Origin: Flavisolibacter longurius
GTDB taxonomy: Bacteria > Bacteroidota > Bacteroidia > Chitinophagales > Chitinophagaceae
DNA: 64,000 nt
Assembly (NCBI GenBank): GCA_013327885.1
Contig: JABUMY010000009.1
Coordinates: forward strand, 62,001 to 126,000
Direction of reading: 5' to 3'
The notes under the pieces were generated by a model, which had not been told where the DNA came from, did not search any database, and was given only the letters and a program-made list of their open reading frames with translations. Position numbers and translations under genes: made by a program. Positions 50,348 to 58,420 of the stretch are shown one piece after another (the first letter of the stretch is position 1; each line of letters opens with the position of its first letter).

Positions 50348-51277
50348 ATGAAAGTTACCGTTGTAGGCGCTGGTGCCGTTGGTGCAACCACAGCCGATAA
50401 TATTGCCCGCAAAGAGCTGTGTGAAGAATTGGTGCTGTTGGATATCAAAGAAGGACTGGCCGAAGGAAAGGCCATTGACATGATGCAGACCGCAGCGCTG
50501 CTCAACTTCGATACACGAATTGTTGGCAGCACAAGCGACTACGCTAAAACAGCCGGATCGGATGTGGTGGTGATCACCTCTGGTTTGCCCCGCAAGCCCG
50601 GTATGACCCGCGAAGAGCTGATTGGCACTAATGCCAACATTGTAAAAGGTGTAACGCAAAATATTTTGGAGCATTCTCCCAACGCTATCATCATTGTGGT
50701 GAGCAACCCAATGGATACCATGACCTACCTGACCATGACCACATCCGGCGTGGACAAGAACAAGATCATTGGTATGGGCGGCATTTTGGACAGCTCCCGC
50801 TTTAAGTTTTACCTGAGCCAGGCGCTGAACTGTTCACCTGCTGATCTGAATGCCATTGTCATTGGCGGACACGGCGATACCACCATGATCCCGTTGATCC
50901 GCTATGCTACCTGGAACTCGGTACCGGTAACAGAATTCTTGAGCGAAGAGCAGCAGCAAAAAGTAGTGGCCGATACCATGGTAGGTGGCGCTACGCTGAC
51001 AAAACTGATTGGCACGTCGGCCTGGTATGCACCGGGTGCTGCTACCGCTGCGTTGGTAGAAAGTATTGTTCGTGATGAAAAGAAATTGTTCTCCTGCTGC
51101 GTATCGCTTTCGGGTGAATACGGCCAGAATGATATTTGCCTGGGCGTTCCCGTTACCATTGGCAAAAACGGTTGGGAAAAGATCGTTGATTACAAGCTGA
51201 ACGAAGCCGAGCAAGGCCTGTTCAACAAATCGGCCGATGCGGTGCGGAATATGAATGATGTGTTGAAGACGTTGTAA
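50348..51277 (+). CDS. mdh: Malate dehydrogenase (LDH-like type)
   Basis: NAD-dependent oxidation of malate to oxaloacetate in the TCA cycle. The 309-aa protein has the dinucleotide motif GAGAVG (7-12), Asp32 at the end of strand two (NAD rather than NADP), the active-site loop LPRKPGMTR with Arg82 (a malate- rather than lactate-type residue environment), VSNPMD and the catalytic His175 in IGGHGD. Length and motifs fit the tetrameric LDH-like MDH of Chlorobi/Bacteroidota. Single-gene unit. Confidence 0.95.
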   Translation: MKVTVVGAGAVGATTADNIARKELCEELVLLDIKEGLAEGKAIDMMQTAALLNFDTRIVGSTSDYAKTAGSDVVVITSGLPRKPGMTREELIGTNANIVKGVTQNILEHSPNAIIIVVSNPMDTMTYLTMTTSGVDKNKIIGMGGILDSSRFKFYLSQALNCSPADLNAIVIGGHGDTTMIPLIRYATWNSVPVTEFLSEEQQQKVVADTMVGGATLTKLIGTSAWYAPGAATAALVESIVRDEKKLFSCCVSLSGEYGQNDICLGVPVTIGKNGWEKIVDYKLNEAEQGLFNKSADAVRNMNDVLKTL

Positions 51278-51298
51278 ACAGCAGCAACTTACAAATAC

Positions 51299-51327
51299 AA
51301 AAGGCGGTCCCGAGGATCGCCTTTTTT
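51299..51327 (+). terminator. Terminator between mdh and the S8 peptidase gene
   Basis: AAAAGGCG-TCC pairs with GGA-CGCCTTTT across CGA and ends in a T-run. Confidence 0.8.
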
Positions 51328-51330
51328 GTT

Positions 51331-53919
51331 TCAATAAACAAGGAGCTTTTGTGTAAACCGGCTGCCATCACGGCCGGTTATCGTTACAAAGTACAACCCT
51401 TTGGACAAACGGAACGGCGCCCATTGTTGCGACACCTCCTGCAGCGTTTCACGCCTGATTTTCCGCCCGGTGGCATCATATACTTCAAGGGAATATTCCT
51501 GTGGCGTTCGGGTTATAATTTGAATTGGTGTGTGCTGTGCAGCGGGGTTGGGATAAATAATTACCGGGTGATGCGGAAAGTAATAAACCACTTCTTTGTC
51601 GCTTGTAATGGTTTGTCCATTCGTCAGCGTTAGCAACAACTGGTAATGATTGGCACCACTGCTTAAACCGGGATCGGTAAAAACAAAACTGGTTGCGGTT
51701 AGTAGTGCAAAGGATTGAAGGGTTATCGTACCGGTGCCATTGCTCCGCAAAACCTGCAGCGATCGGATACCGTACAACGTGCCAAGCTGAATGTTTAATA
51801 CGGCAGTATTATCCTGGATTCCTGCCAAAAAACTGCGAACATAGCAGCCAACACCCTGCGTGGTATAATTCGTGCCGAAGCTTTTAAAACCGGGTTTGTT
51901 TGCAACCATTGGCGCAACACTGTAAACCATAGAAGAAGCTGTTTGCTTGTTTACAAGTGCTATCGTATCAGCCGTGCGGATCAGCGGCTGCAAATATTTT
52001 TCTCCAAGCTGGTAAAGCTGGTATTGCGCTACCGGCTGCTTGTTCCAGTAGAGTAAAAAAGAGTCGGTACAGTTAAAGCCCACTTCCAGTTCTGCTTCTT
52101 TTGAAAAAACAATGCTGTCCGAAACAAACGGAATCGTCTGTGCGTTTGTTCGCATGCGGAGAAAGCCAATGGTTGCTGTATCGGGTGTTTTCCACGAAAA
52201 CGAATGTTGGGTTAGGTCAATAGCGGAAGAAATTGTTTGCCATTGCAAACCATCATACGAAAAATCAAGCGATGCGGTGCCCTTCATGGTCGATTGCCAT
52301 CGAACGAGGGCAGTAGCATTGGCCAGTAGCGGATCGGATGCTGTTGGATATGTCCATTGAAATTGAAGGGCGCTGTCTAGCTGGTAAGCAATACCAAATG
52401 ATTGTCTTCTTCCGTTTTGCACGTTGCTTCCTTTAATGCGCAAAACATACGCACCTGCCTTTGGGGCATCAAGTGTGATTTGCTCTGTATTGTTCAACGT
52501 GTCCCGCATACGAACAGCCACTTGCCGGATTGAATCAGGATTATTGGCAGCATTCAAAACCCAGGGTAACCAACTCTCGCTGGTGGCTTGTAAAACAAGT
52601 GTTGCATCGAGGTCATTTACCAATGCCTTGGTTGCATTTGGACTGGCCGGAGCATCGGTCCACGAAAGGGTGATCTTTGCTTTGGCAATTCCTTCTGGTA
52701 TCGATAATGGAATTAACTTTTCTTCTCCCTGCAACACACTGTCTTCCCGAAAACGACCTTCCCTCACTGTCTTTACAGCGTTATACGTATTTAAAGCCCC
52801 GTAACCGGATGCATAATCAATCCAAGGATTTTCCACATCATCGGCGCTGTTGAGTAAAATGGCTTTTACCAGTGCATTTGAAGGAAGGGAAGAATCAACA
52901 GTACTGCGAAAAGCTTGCTGTACAAGTGCCGCAGCACCGGAAACAAGGGCCGCCGCACCTGAAGTGCCGTCTTGGGCAAAAGCCACCAATTCAGGTTTTA
53001 CCCTGCCGTCAAAAGCGGGGCCTTTTGAACTCAAAGGCACAACGCGGTTAAACGAATCGGTAGCGCCAACCGTAAGGCTGTTTTTGCTCATTTTAAAACT
53101 CCCGGTAAGATTGGCGTATCCTTGAAGGCTTGCATAAGGTCCGTCAACAGAAGCCGTGTTGCCCACATTGCCTGAAGAAAATACATGCAAAAGTGCAGGA
53201 ACGTTCTGGCTGTTTTGATCGTATGCGGCTGCATCGCCTCCGTAATAATTTTCAATACCGGTTCCGTAAGAATGATTTTGTACAGAAATAGCAAACTTTT
53301 GGTAAACCGAATCGTCATCGGGAAGCAACATGGAATAGCTTGCGGATGTCAGATAGCTTCCCCAGGCAACTCCTTTTGCAAACGGCGATGAATTGCCGCC
53401 ACCGCCAATGATGGTTGCCATAACGGCCGCATGGCTCGATTCTGTTTTAGAACCAAATTGGCTGTTGAAATAACGGCCTTTAATATCAATATCTGTCGTG
53501 TCAAGTAACTGTTCCTTCACGGAAATAGCAATGGCGTCACCGTTGATGGCGGGAAAGCAGCTGTGGCTATAATTGATCTTATTTAAGCTGATATCCAGTG
53601 AGCCCGTGGTGAGTTCTTCTTTTGGCTGGCGACGGGTATCCGCAAACTTTATTACTTCTTCTGCAAACAAGGCCTCCAGTTGCGCAGGGGAAATTCTCAC
53701 CAGTGCCGTTCTTGCAGGAGCGTATTGTGCAAGAACGGTGACATTTTTTTTTACCAGGCTGGAAAGGTTACCCACTGTAATCAATACGTCAATGGAATCA
53801 TTGGTTTTTTTAAATGTCAATAAACGCAACAGGGCAGGTGATGTTTTTTGTTTTATCCGATTTTGTGCAAAACAGGTTGCAGAAAGCAGCAGGAAAAAGA
53901 AGAAACAAGTGCTCTTCAT
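51331..53919 (-). CDS. Subtilisin-like (S8) protease with type IX secretion sorting domain
   Basis: 862-aa secreted peptidase. Signal peptide FFFFLLLSATCFA; propeptide; catalytic domain with the Asp region (LDTTDIDIKGRYF), His in ESSHAAVMATIIGG and Ser in DGTSGAAALVSGAAALVQQ. Two beta-sandwich segments follow (about residues 450-760). The C-terminal about 80 residues form a type A sorting domain: IIYPNPAAQHTPIQI, SLEVYDATGRKI, LSKGLYFVTI and the terminal KLLV. It is thus a probable cargo of the type IX system to which the SprE/PorW-like protein belongs. The ATG at 53919 gives the signal peptide directly; the longer frame adds 21 unlikely residues. Confidence 0.9.
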   Translation of the reverse strand: MKSTCFFFFLLLSATCFAQNRIKQKTSPALLRLLTFKKTNDSIDVLITVGNLSSLVKKNVTVLAQYAPARTALVRISPAQLEALFAEEVIKFADTRRQPKEELTTGSLDISLNKINYSHSCFPAINGDAIAISVKEQLLDTTDIDIKGRYFNSQFGSKTESSHAAVMATIIGGGGNSSPFAKGVAWGSYLTSASYSMLLPDDDSVYQKFAISVQNHSYGTGIENYYGGDAAAYDQNSQNVPALLHVFSSGNVGNTASVDGPYASLQGYANLTGSFKMSKNSLTVGATDSFNRVVPLSSKGPAFDGRVKPELVAFAQDGTSGAAALVSGAAALVQQAFRSTVDSSLPSNALVKAILLNSADDVENPWIDYASGYGALNTYNAVKTVREGRFREDSVLQGEEKLIPLSIPEGIAKAKITLSWTDAPASPNATKALVNDLDATLVLQATSESWLPWVLNAANNPDSIRQVAVRMRDTLNNTEQITLDAPKAGAYVLRIKGSNVQNGRRQSFGIAYQLDSALQFQWTYPTASDPLLANATALVRWQSTMKGTASLDFSYDGLQWQTISSAIDLTQHSFSWKTPDTATIGFLRMRTNAQTIPFVSDSIVFSKEAELEVGFNCTDSFLLYWNKQPVAQYQLYQLGEKYLQPLIRTADTIALVNKQTASSMVYSVAPMVANKPGFKSFGTNYTTQGVGCYVRSFLAGIQDNTAVLNIQLGTLYGIRSLQVLRSNGTGTITLQSFALLTATSFVFTDPGLSSGANHYQLLLTLTNGQTITSDKEVVYYFPHHPVIIYPNPAAQHTPIQIITRTPQEYSLEVYDATGRKIRRETLQEVSQQWAPFRLSKGLYFVTITGRDGSRFTQKLLVY

Positions 53920-54063
53920 AGTTGGTAGGAAGTTACGGCTTATCTGATTAGTACGGTATGAAGAAGGGATATAAAGGGCCAAAAAAATAATTTATTTGAA
54001 TTGAAGGTGATATGTTAAAGAATTGTAAATTAGATTGGTATTCAATTTACTTATCACTGAAAA

Positions 54064-54897
54064 ATGTTTAAACACATGAGAAACATCCTTAAACCATTGG
54101 CCCTGGCCGGCCTTGTGGCATTTATCTTCAGCGCATGTAAAAAAGAGGCAAAAGAAATTCCGCAGCAGGAAGAAATTTCTGCCGAGGCGCTGTCACAGAT
54201 CAAGGGCCTCGGTTTTAGCACGCAAAATGTAAAAAAGGTAGACGAAGGTTATTTGGTAGAAGGTGACATCGTCTTAACTGATGAATTGCTGAATTCTACA
54301 CCGGAGCAATCACTGTTGCGTATTGCCGGTAATGAACAGTACCGGACCACCAATCTCGTCACCAAGTTGCCCCGAACCATTACGGTTTTAGTGTCCGGTT
54401 TAGGTAGCGCTTTTGTACAGGGCACCGATCTGGCAATTGGCCGGTACAATGCACTGGGTCTGCGAATAAAATTTCAAAGAATTACTTCTGGCAGGGCGAA
54501 CATTACCATTCAGGGATTTAACCAGGCGCCTTCAGGCGGTTACATTACACTGGGTAGCGCTGGCTTTCCATCCCGGAAAGGCGATCCGTACACAACCATT
54601 AAAATGAACACCAACCAATATGCGTATGGTTCTAATCCTAATGTAAGCTATGTAGGTTCTGTCATTCAGCATGAATTGGGCCATTGCATAGGCTTCCGTC
54701 ACACCGATTATATGGACAGAAGCTTTAGCTGCAATGGTGCTTATGCCAATGAAGGTGCCAGCAATATTGGCGCTATTCATATCCCCGGCACACCCACACG
54801 TGCAGACGCAAATTCATGGATGCTTGCCTGTTCCAGTGGCGGCGACCAGACCTTTAATAGCAATGATAAAATTGCATTGAACTATTTGTATAAATAA
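54064..54897 (+). CDS. M57-type zinc metalloprotease lipoprotein
   Basis: 277-aa lipoprotein: signal peptide with lipobox FSAC (Cys25), a pro-region, then a zinc metalloprotease domain with HELGHCIGFRHTD (His203, Glu204, His207, His213), the expanded HExxHxxGxxH zincin motif of the M57 ('HEIGH') group. Upstream are TVLVSGLGSAFVQGTDLAI and the strand-rich ITIQGFN..GGYITLGSAGFPS. Attached to the outer membrane or periplasmic side, it probably degrades extracellular proteins. It is transcribed divergently from the S8 peptidase. The second ATG at 54076 is an alternative start. Confidence 0.85.
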   Translation: MFKHMRNILKPLALAGLVAFIFSACKKEAKEIPQQEEISAEALSQIKGLGFSTQNVKKVDEGYLVEGDIVLTDELLNSTPEQSLLRIAGNEQYRTTNLVTKLPRTITVLVSGLGSAFVQGTDLAIGRYNALGLRIKFQRITSGRANITIQGFNQAPSGGYITLGSAGFPSRKGDPYTTIKMNTNQYAYGSNPNVSYVGSVIQHELGHCIGFRHTDYMDRSFSCNGAYANEGASNIGAIHIPGTPTRADANSWMLACSSGGDQTFNSNDKIALNYLYK

Positions 54898-54929
54898 GCA
54901 AAGATTCTGTTGTCATTCAACATGTCTCA

Positions 54930-54967
54930 AAAGTCAAAAGCCGCAATCTTGCGGCTTTTGACTTTTG
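54930..54967. terminator. Bidirectional terminator between convergent genes
   Basis: AAAAGTCAAAAGCCGCAA pairs with its complement (18-bp perfect stem, 2-nt loop). Confidence 0.88.
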
Positions 54968-54988
54968 TACCCAGATAAACAGAATATT

Positions 54989-55942
54989 TTATAAATTAAA
55001 AATCTTAAAACACTGCCGCTTCAGCTTCCCTGTAAAATCAAATGGTGTGGTGGCTTTTGTAATGTCTTTTACAGAAGCAGAATTAATGCCATTGACATCC
55101 AGCTCAAATTTGGAATAGTTGGTACTAAAGTAAAGCACACCACCCGGTGATAAGGCTTTTATACAATCATTGATCAGCACCACATGATCACGCTGAATAT
55201 CTAGCACATCCTCCATCCGCTTGCTGTTGCTGAAAGTTGGCGGGTCCATCACAACCAGGTCGAAAGAATGGGGTGGAAGGGTCTTGAGGTATTGCAGCAC
55301 GTCGGCATGTACAGCCTTGTGATTTGTTGCACCGGGAAAATTTTGTTGCATGTTCTTTTCCGCCCAGGCCAGGTAGGTTTTGGACAGGTCCACCGAAACA
55401 ACCTCTGTGGCGCCACCCGCCGCGGCATACACCGAAAATGAACCCGTATAACAAAACAGGTTGAGAACCCGTTTCCCGGCCGATTCTTCACGAACCATTT
55501 GCCGGGTGGTGCGGTGATCGAGAAAAAGGCCCGTGTCGAGGTAGTCGCTCAGGTTGACAATAAAGTTCAAACCCCCTTCCTGCACAACAAATTCATGTTT
55601 TTCGGCCGCAAGTTTTTGGTACTGGCTTTCGCGGTGGTCGTTGCGCTGCCGGAGCTTGGTAAAGACTAGGTCCGGGTTGATCCCCGTTACGCTGCTCACT
55701 ACCTCGATGCAGCCTTGCAGCCATTGGTCGTGTTCTTCATCTGAAAAGCCATGGCGGCGCTTGTATTCCGAAACATAAAGCCGGCCTTCGTAATTCTCAA
55801 GGATCAGGGGAAATTCGGGCAGGTCGTGGTCGTAAAACCGGAAACAGCTAATGCCCTGCCGCCTCGCTTTTTTGCCAATGTGCTTGTATACCTTCTCCAG
55901 CCGGTTGCGGAACATTAAAAATTTGTCAAAGGATTGCTTCAT
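54989..55942 (-). CDS. rlmK: 23S rRNA methyltransferase RlmK-like (stand-alone)
   Basis: 317-aa class I SAM-dependent methyltransferase closely resembling the C-terminal half (RlmK, m7G2069 of 23S rRNA) of the fused E. coli RlmKL. Aligned segments are DLPEFPLILENYEGRLYVSEY, TKLRQRNDHRESQYQKL, NLSDYLDTGLFLDHR, NLFCYTGSFSVYAAAGGA (SAM motif I), VDLSKTYLAWAEKN, DPPTFSNSKRMEDV (motif IV) and LDIQRDHVVLI. The RlmL half with its THUMP domain is absent, so this is a split or stand-alone K domain. Monocistronic on the minus strand, divergent from the exonuclease-GIY-YIG gene across a repeat pair. Confidence 0.85.
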   Translation of the reverse strand: MKQSFDKFLMFRNRLEKVYKHIGKKARRQGISCFRFYDHDLPEFPLILENYEGRLYVSEYKRRHGFSDEEHDQWLQGCIEVVSSVTGINPDLVFTKLRQRNDHRESQYQKLAAEKHEFVVQEGGLNFIVNLSDYLDTGLFLDHRTTRQMVREESAGKRVLNLFCYTGSFSVYAAAGGATEVVSVDLSKTYLAWAEKNMQQNFPGATNHKAVHADVLQYLKTLPPHSFDLVVMDPPTFSNSKRMEDVLDIQRDHVVLINDCIKALSPGGVLYFSTNYSKFELDVNGINSASVKDITKATTPFDFTGKLKRQCFKIFNL

Positions 55943-55977
55943 TGCTAAAAATATTAGAACTTCGACGACCTATTAAA

Positions 55978-56068
55978 AGTTTGCAAGTTTACGGGTTCAC
56001 AGGTTCGCAAGTTAGTGTGGATTGTTTCTTACCGCGTAAACGAGTGAACGCGTAAACTCGTGAACTGT
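55978..56068. repeat. Inverted pair of degenerate word repeats (GTTTACGCGTTCAC type)
   Basis: The left arm, 55978-56014, has AGTTTACGGGTTCACAGGTT-type words. The right arm, 56032-56068, has the complement (GTGAACGCGTAAACT). AGTTTACG and GTTCAC are shared exactly with one base between them. The arms fill the space between two divergent genes, and the right arm ends 5 bp before the next ATG. Confidence 0.8.
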
Positions 56069-56073
56069 TCCGG

Positions 56074-57441
56074 ATGTATGCAATTGTAGATATTGAGACG
56101 ACAGGTGGTTATGCTTCTGCAAACGGTATTATTGAAATTTCCATCCAGGTTTTTGATGGCGAAACGGTAATTGAAACGTTTGAGTCCCTGGTCAATCCCG
56201 GCCAGGTCATTCCCCGCTACATCCAGGCCTTTACCGGCATTACCAACGAAATGGTGGTAGATGCCCCCCGCTTCGAAGACATTGCCGAAAAAGTGTTTAC
56301 CATCCTGCAGGGCAATATTTTCGTGGCACACAATGTCAACTTTGATTATTCTTTTGTCAAAAGCAACCTCGATTTTTTCGGCTATACCTTTAATGCCAAA
56401 AAGCTTTGTACAGTAAGGCTGTCGCGACAGATCTTCCCGGGTTTTCCGTCGTACAGCCTGGGCAATCTTTGCCATTCGCTTGGCATTCCCATCGAAAACA
56501 GGCACCGTGCCGGTGGCGATGCTTTGGCAACCGTCACTTTGTTTAAAAAGCTCCTGGAGAACGATGCGAATGGTGCCATCCTGGCCAGCCTGAACCGCTC
56601 GTCGAAAGAAGCTATTTTGCCACCCAATGTTCCCAAGGCGCAGTTTGAGGCCCTGCCCAACACCCCTGGCGTTTATTATTTCCACGACCAAAAGGGAAAG
56701 GTTATTTACGTGGGCAAGGCAAAGAACATCCGCCAGCGGGTGAACTCGCATTTCAGCAACAATTCCGATGGCCGGCAAAAGCAAAATTTTGTGCGGCATA
56801 TGTATGGCATCACGTTTCAGCAAACCGCAACGGAACTAATGGCCGCCATCCTGGAAAGCACGGAAATAAAACGCCTGTGGCCGCAGTTTAACGTGGCGCA
56901 AAAAAAGCCGGAAGAACTTTTCGGCATTTTTGTGTACGAAGACCAGAACGGCTACATGCGTCTGGCCATTGAAAAAAAGCGAAAGAACTCAACCCCCATT
57001 TATACGTTTCACTACAAGGTAGATGGTCATGGCGTGCTGCGCAAGCTGATGAAAGAATTTTCACTTTGTCCCAAGCTGTGCTTTATGCAAACCAGTACGG
57101 ACGAATGCGTTGGCATTGCGGAAGCGCATTGCAACGGTGCCTGCGAGAAAAAAGAACCGCCGGCTGCTTACAACGACAGGGTGTTGCAGGCAATTTCTTC
57201 ACTCACAGCAAGGCCTTCCTACATTGTGCTGGACAAAGGCTTAACCGACGATGAAGTTTCTTGCATTATGGTGGTGCAAGGTGCGTTCTTTGGCATGGGA
57301 TACCTGCCCAAAAATTTTGAAACCATCTCCCAAAAATCCATTGCCGAATACATAACGCCGTATAAAGACAACAGTACGATCCGCATGCTGCTGCGCTCCT
57401 TTGCAACGTCCAACCCGGAACAGATAAAGATGATAGAGTAG
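56074..57441 (+). CDS. DEDDh exonuclease fused to a UvrC-type GIY-YIG nuclease domain
   Basis: 455-aa fusion. The N-terminal half (about residues 1-170) is a DnaQ/epsilon-like 3'-5' exonuclease: VDIETTG (Asp6, Glu8), AHNVNFDYSF, and HRAGGDA for the DEDDh histidine. The second half begins with a GIY-YIG module (LPNTPGVYYFHDQKGKVIYVGKAKNIRQRV, about residues 190-280) as found at the N-terminus of UvrC and in Cho; a Cys-containing segment follows (CPKLCFMQTSTDECVGIAEAHC). The UvrC C-terminal RNase H and HhH regions are missing. It probably repairs DNA independently of, or parallel to, UvrABC. The same domain order is known in other phyla. Confidence 0.88.
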   Translation: MYAIVDIETTGGYASANGIIEISIQVFDGETVIETFESLVNPGQVIPRYIQAFTGITNEMVVDAPRFEDIAEKVFTILQGNIFVAHNVNFDYSFVKSNLDFFGYTFNAKKLCTVRLSRQIFPGFPSYSLGNLCHSLGIPIENRHRAGGDALATVTLFKKLLENDANGAILASLNRSSKEAILPPNVPKAQFEALPNTPGVYYFHDQKGKVIYVGKAKNIRQRVNSHFSNNSDGRQKQNFVRHMYGITFQQTATELMAAILESTEIKRLWPQFNVAQKKPEELFGIFVYEDQNGYMRLAIEKKRKNSTPIYTFHYKVDGHGVLRKLMKEFSLCPKLCFMQTSTDECVGIAEAHCNGACEKKEPPAAYNDRVLQAISSLTARPSYIVLDKGLTDDEVSCIMVVQGAFFGMGYLPKNFETISQKSIAEYITPYKDNSTIRMLLRSFATSNPEQIKMIE

Positions 57442-57513
57442 GAGCCCCCACCTAACCTCCCCCAACGGGTGAGGAATAGCCAACGCACAGACCTCGCTTT
57501 TGCACGATACGTT

Positions 57514-57549
57514 TTTAGCCTATGCCGGTTTTTGGTGGAGGCTTTTTTT
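57514..57549 (+). terminator. Weak terminator after the exonuclease gene
   Basis: AGCCT-GCC pairs with GGT-AGGCT (imperfect) and is followed by TTTTTTT. Confidence 0.55.
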
Positions 57550-57561
57550 ACGTCAATAAAA

Positions 57562-57600
57562 TTTTCAATAATCAACTCTCAATGTTCAATTCTCAAATAA
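57562..57600. repeat. Single arm of degenerate word repeats (TCAATTCTCAA type)
   Basis: Words TTTTCAATAATCAACTCTCA, ATGTTCAATTCTCAAAT. No inverted partner is recognised in this gap. Confidence 0.5.
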
Positions 57601-57970
57601 GAAAATAGCCCTTCCTAACATTCGCAATCCCGCTGGTTCAGCGCCTTATTGCGCATAGCCTAACGCTATTTTTTGCTGTAAGAAAAGGATAGCGCAATAC
57701 AGCGCCTGCAGTTGGTGCGTTATAAGCCGATTCAGGTTCTTGCATCACGCAACCTGTAGTGAAGACTGTAACGAAAGAGTATGACTGCTTGCAACGTGAC
57801 TATTGCCAACTATAAAGAAAGACTGTTGTGCGCTGGCCTTGGCAAATCCAGCGGAGCATTGGATTTGCCTTGAACTTTTGGCTCCACCTTTTCTTTCCAA
57901 GAGAAAAGGTGGAAAATGGCCTAAAGAAAAGCAAAACCAAACCAAAGGCATAAACAAATCCCCCCCCTCC

Positions 57971-58420
57971 TTAGGTAGTCGCCGGCCCCTGCCAAGCAAA
58001 CCCCTCTGCCCTTGGCATCTTCTCAAACACCTCGTGCACCTTATCCGGCGGCGACATCAGCTTCCGCTGCGCAAGATTCATCCAGGCGCCGTCCACATTG
58101 ATCTCCGCACACAAAATTCCTTCACCCTTTGTTATCTGGTGCCGGATACTCCACCTAGAGTAATCCTGTCTCGACTTCGTCACCTGCAGGTTGATGCTTA
58201 CCGCATCACCGCTTTTAATTTCCCGCCGGAAAATACATTCTTCCCGAAAGAGAATTGGCCCGATCTGCAACTGCATCATCACATCGGCCGTAAGGCCTTG
58301 TTCATTTAAAAATTCTACCCGGCAAAAAGCACCCCAGTCGTAATACACGGAATGGCGCAAATGAAAATTAGGATCCAGGTCCGACCAACGTATCTGAATG
58401 ATCTTGGTAAAGCTGTTCAT
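57971..58420 (-). CDS. Acyl-CoA thioesterase (hotdog fold)
   Basis: 149-aa single-domain hotdog thioesterase: MNSFTKIIQIRWSDLDPNFH with the catalytic-region Asp, LRHSVYYDWGAFCRVEF helix, the long strands (GPILFREECIFRREI, DAVSINLQVTKS) and WSIRHQITKGEGILCAEINVDGAWM. It hydrolyses acyl-CoA thioesters; chain length is unknown. ATG 58420 overlaps the stop of the MFS gene (ATGA), so it is translationally coupled to it. The longer frame to 58468 lies inside the MFS gene and is rejected. Confidence 0.8.
   Translation of the reverse strand: MNSFTKIIQIRWSDLDPNFHLRHSVYYDWGAFCRVEFLNEQGLTADVMMQLQIGPILFREECIFRREIKSGDAVSINLQVTKSRQDYSRWSIRHQITKGEGILCAEINVDGAWMNLAQRKLMSPPDKVHEVFEKMPRAEGFAWQGPATT

Larger units (their letters stand above)
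57442..57970. other. Palindrome-rich intergenic region
   Basis: 529 bp without a supported gene. It holds a weak terminator (57514-57549), a single degenerate repeat arm (57562-57600), a long imperfect hairpin around TATTGCGC...GCGCAATA (about 57645-57700), a 10-bp perfect hairpin GGCAAATCCA/TGGATTTGCC (57841-57869) and an 11-bp perfect hairpin CCACCTTTTCT/AGAAAAGGTGG (57884-57912). It resembles REP-like extragenic palindromes. Confidence 0.5.

Noticed and set aside
57803-58309. 168-codon plus-strand frame over the thioesterase gene
   Set aside because: It overlaps the palindromes and is antisense to a clear hotdog thioesterase.
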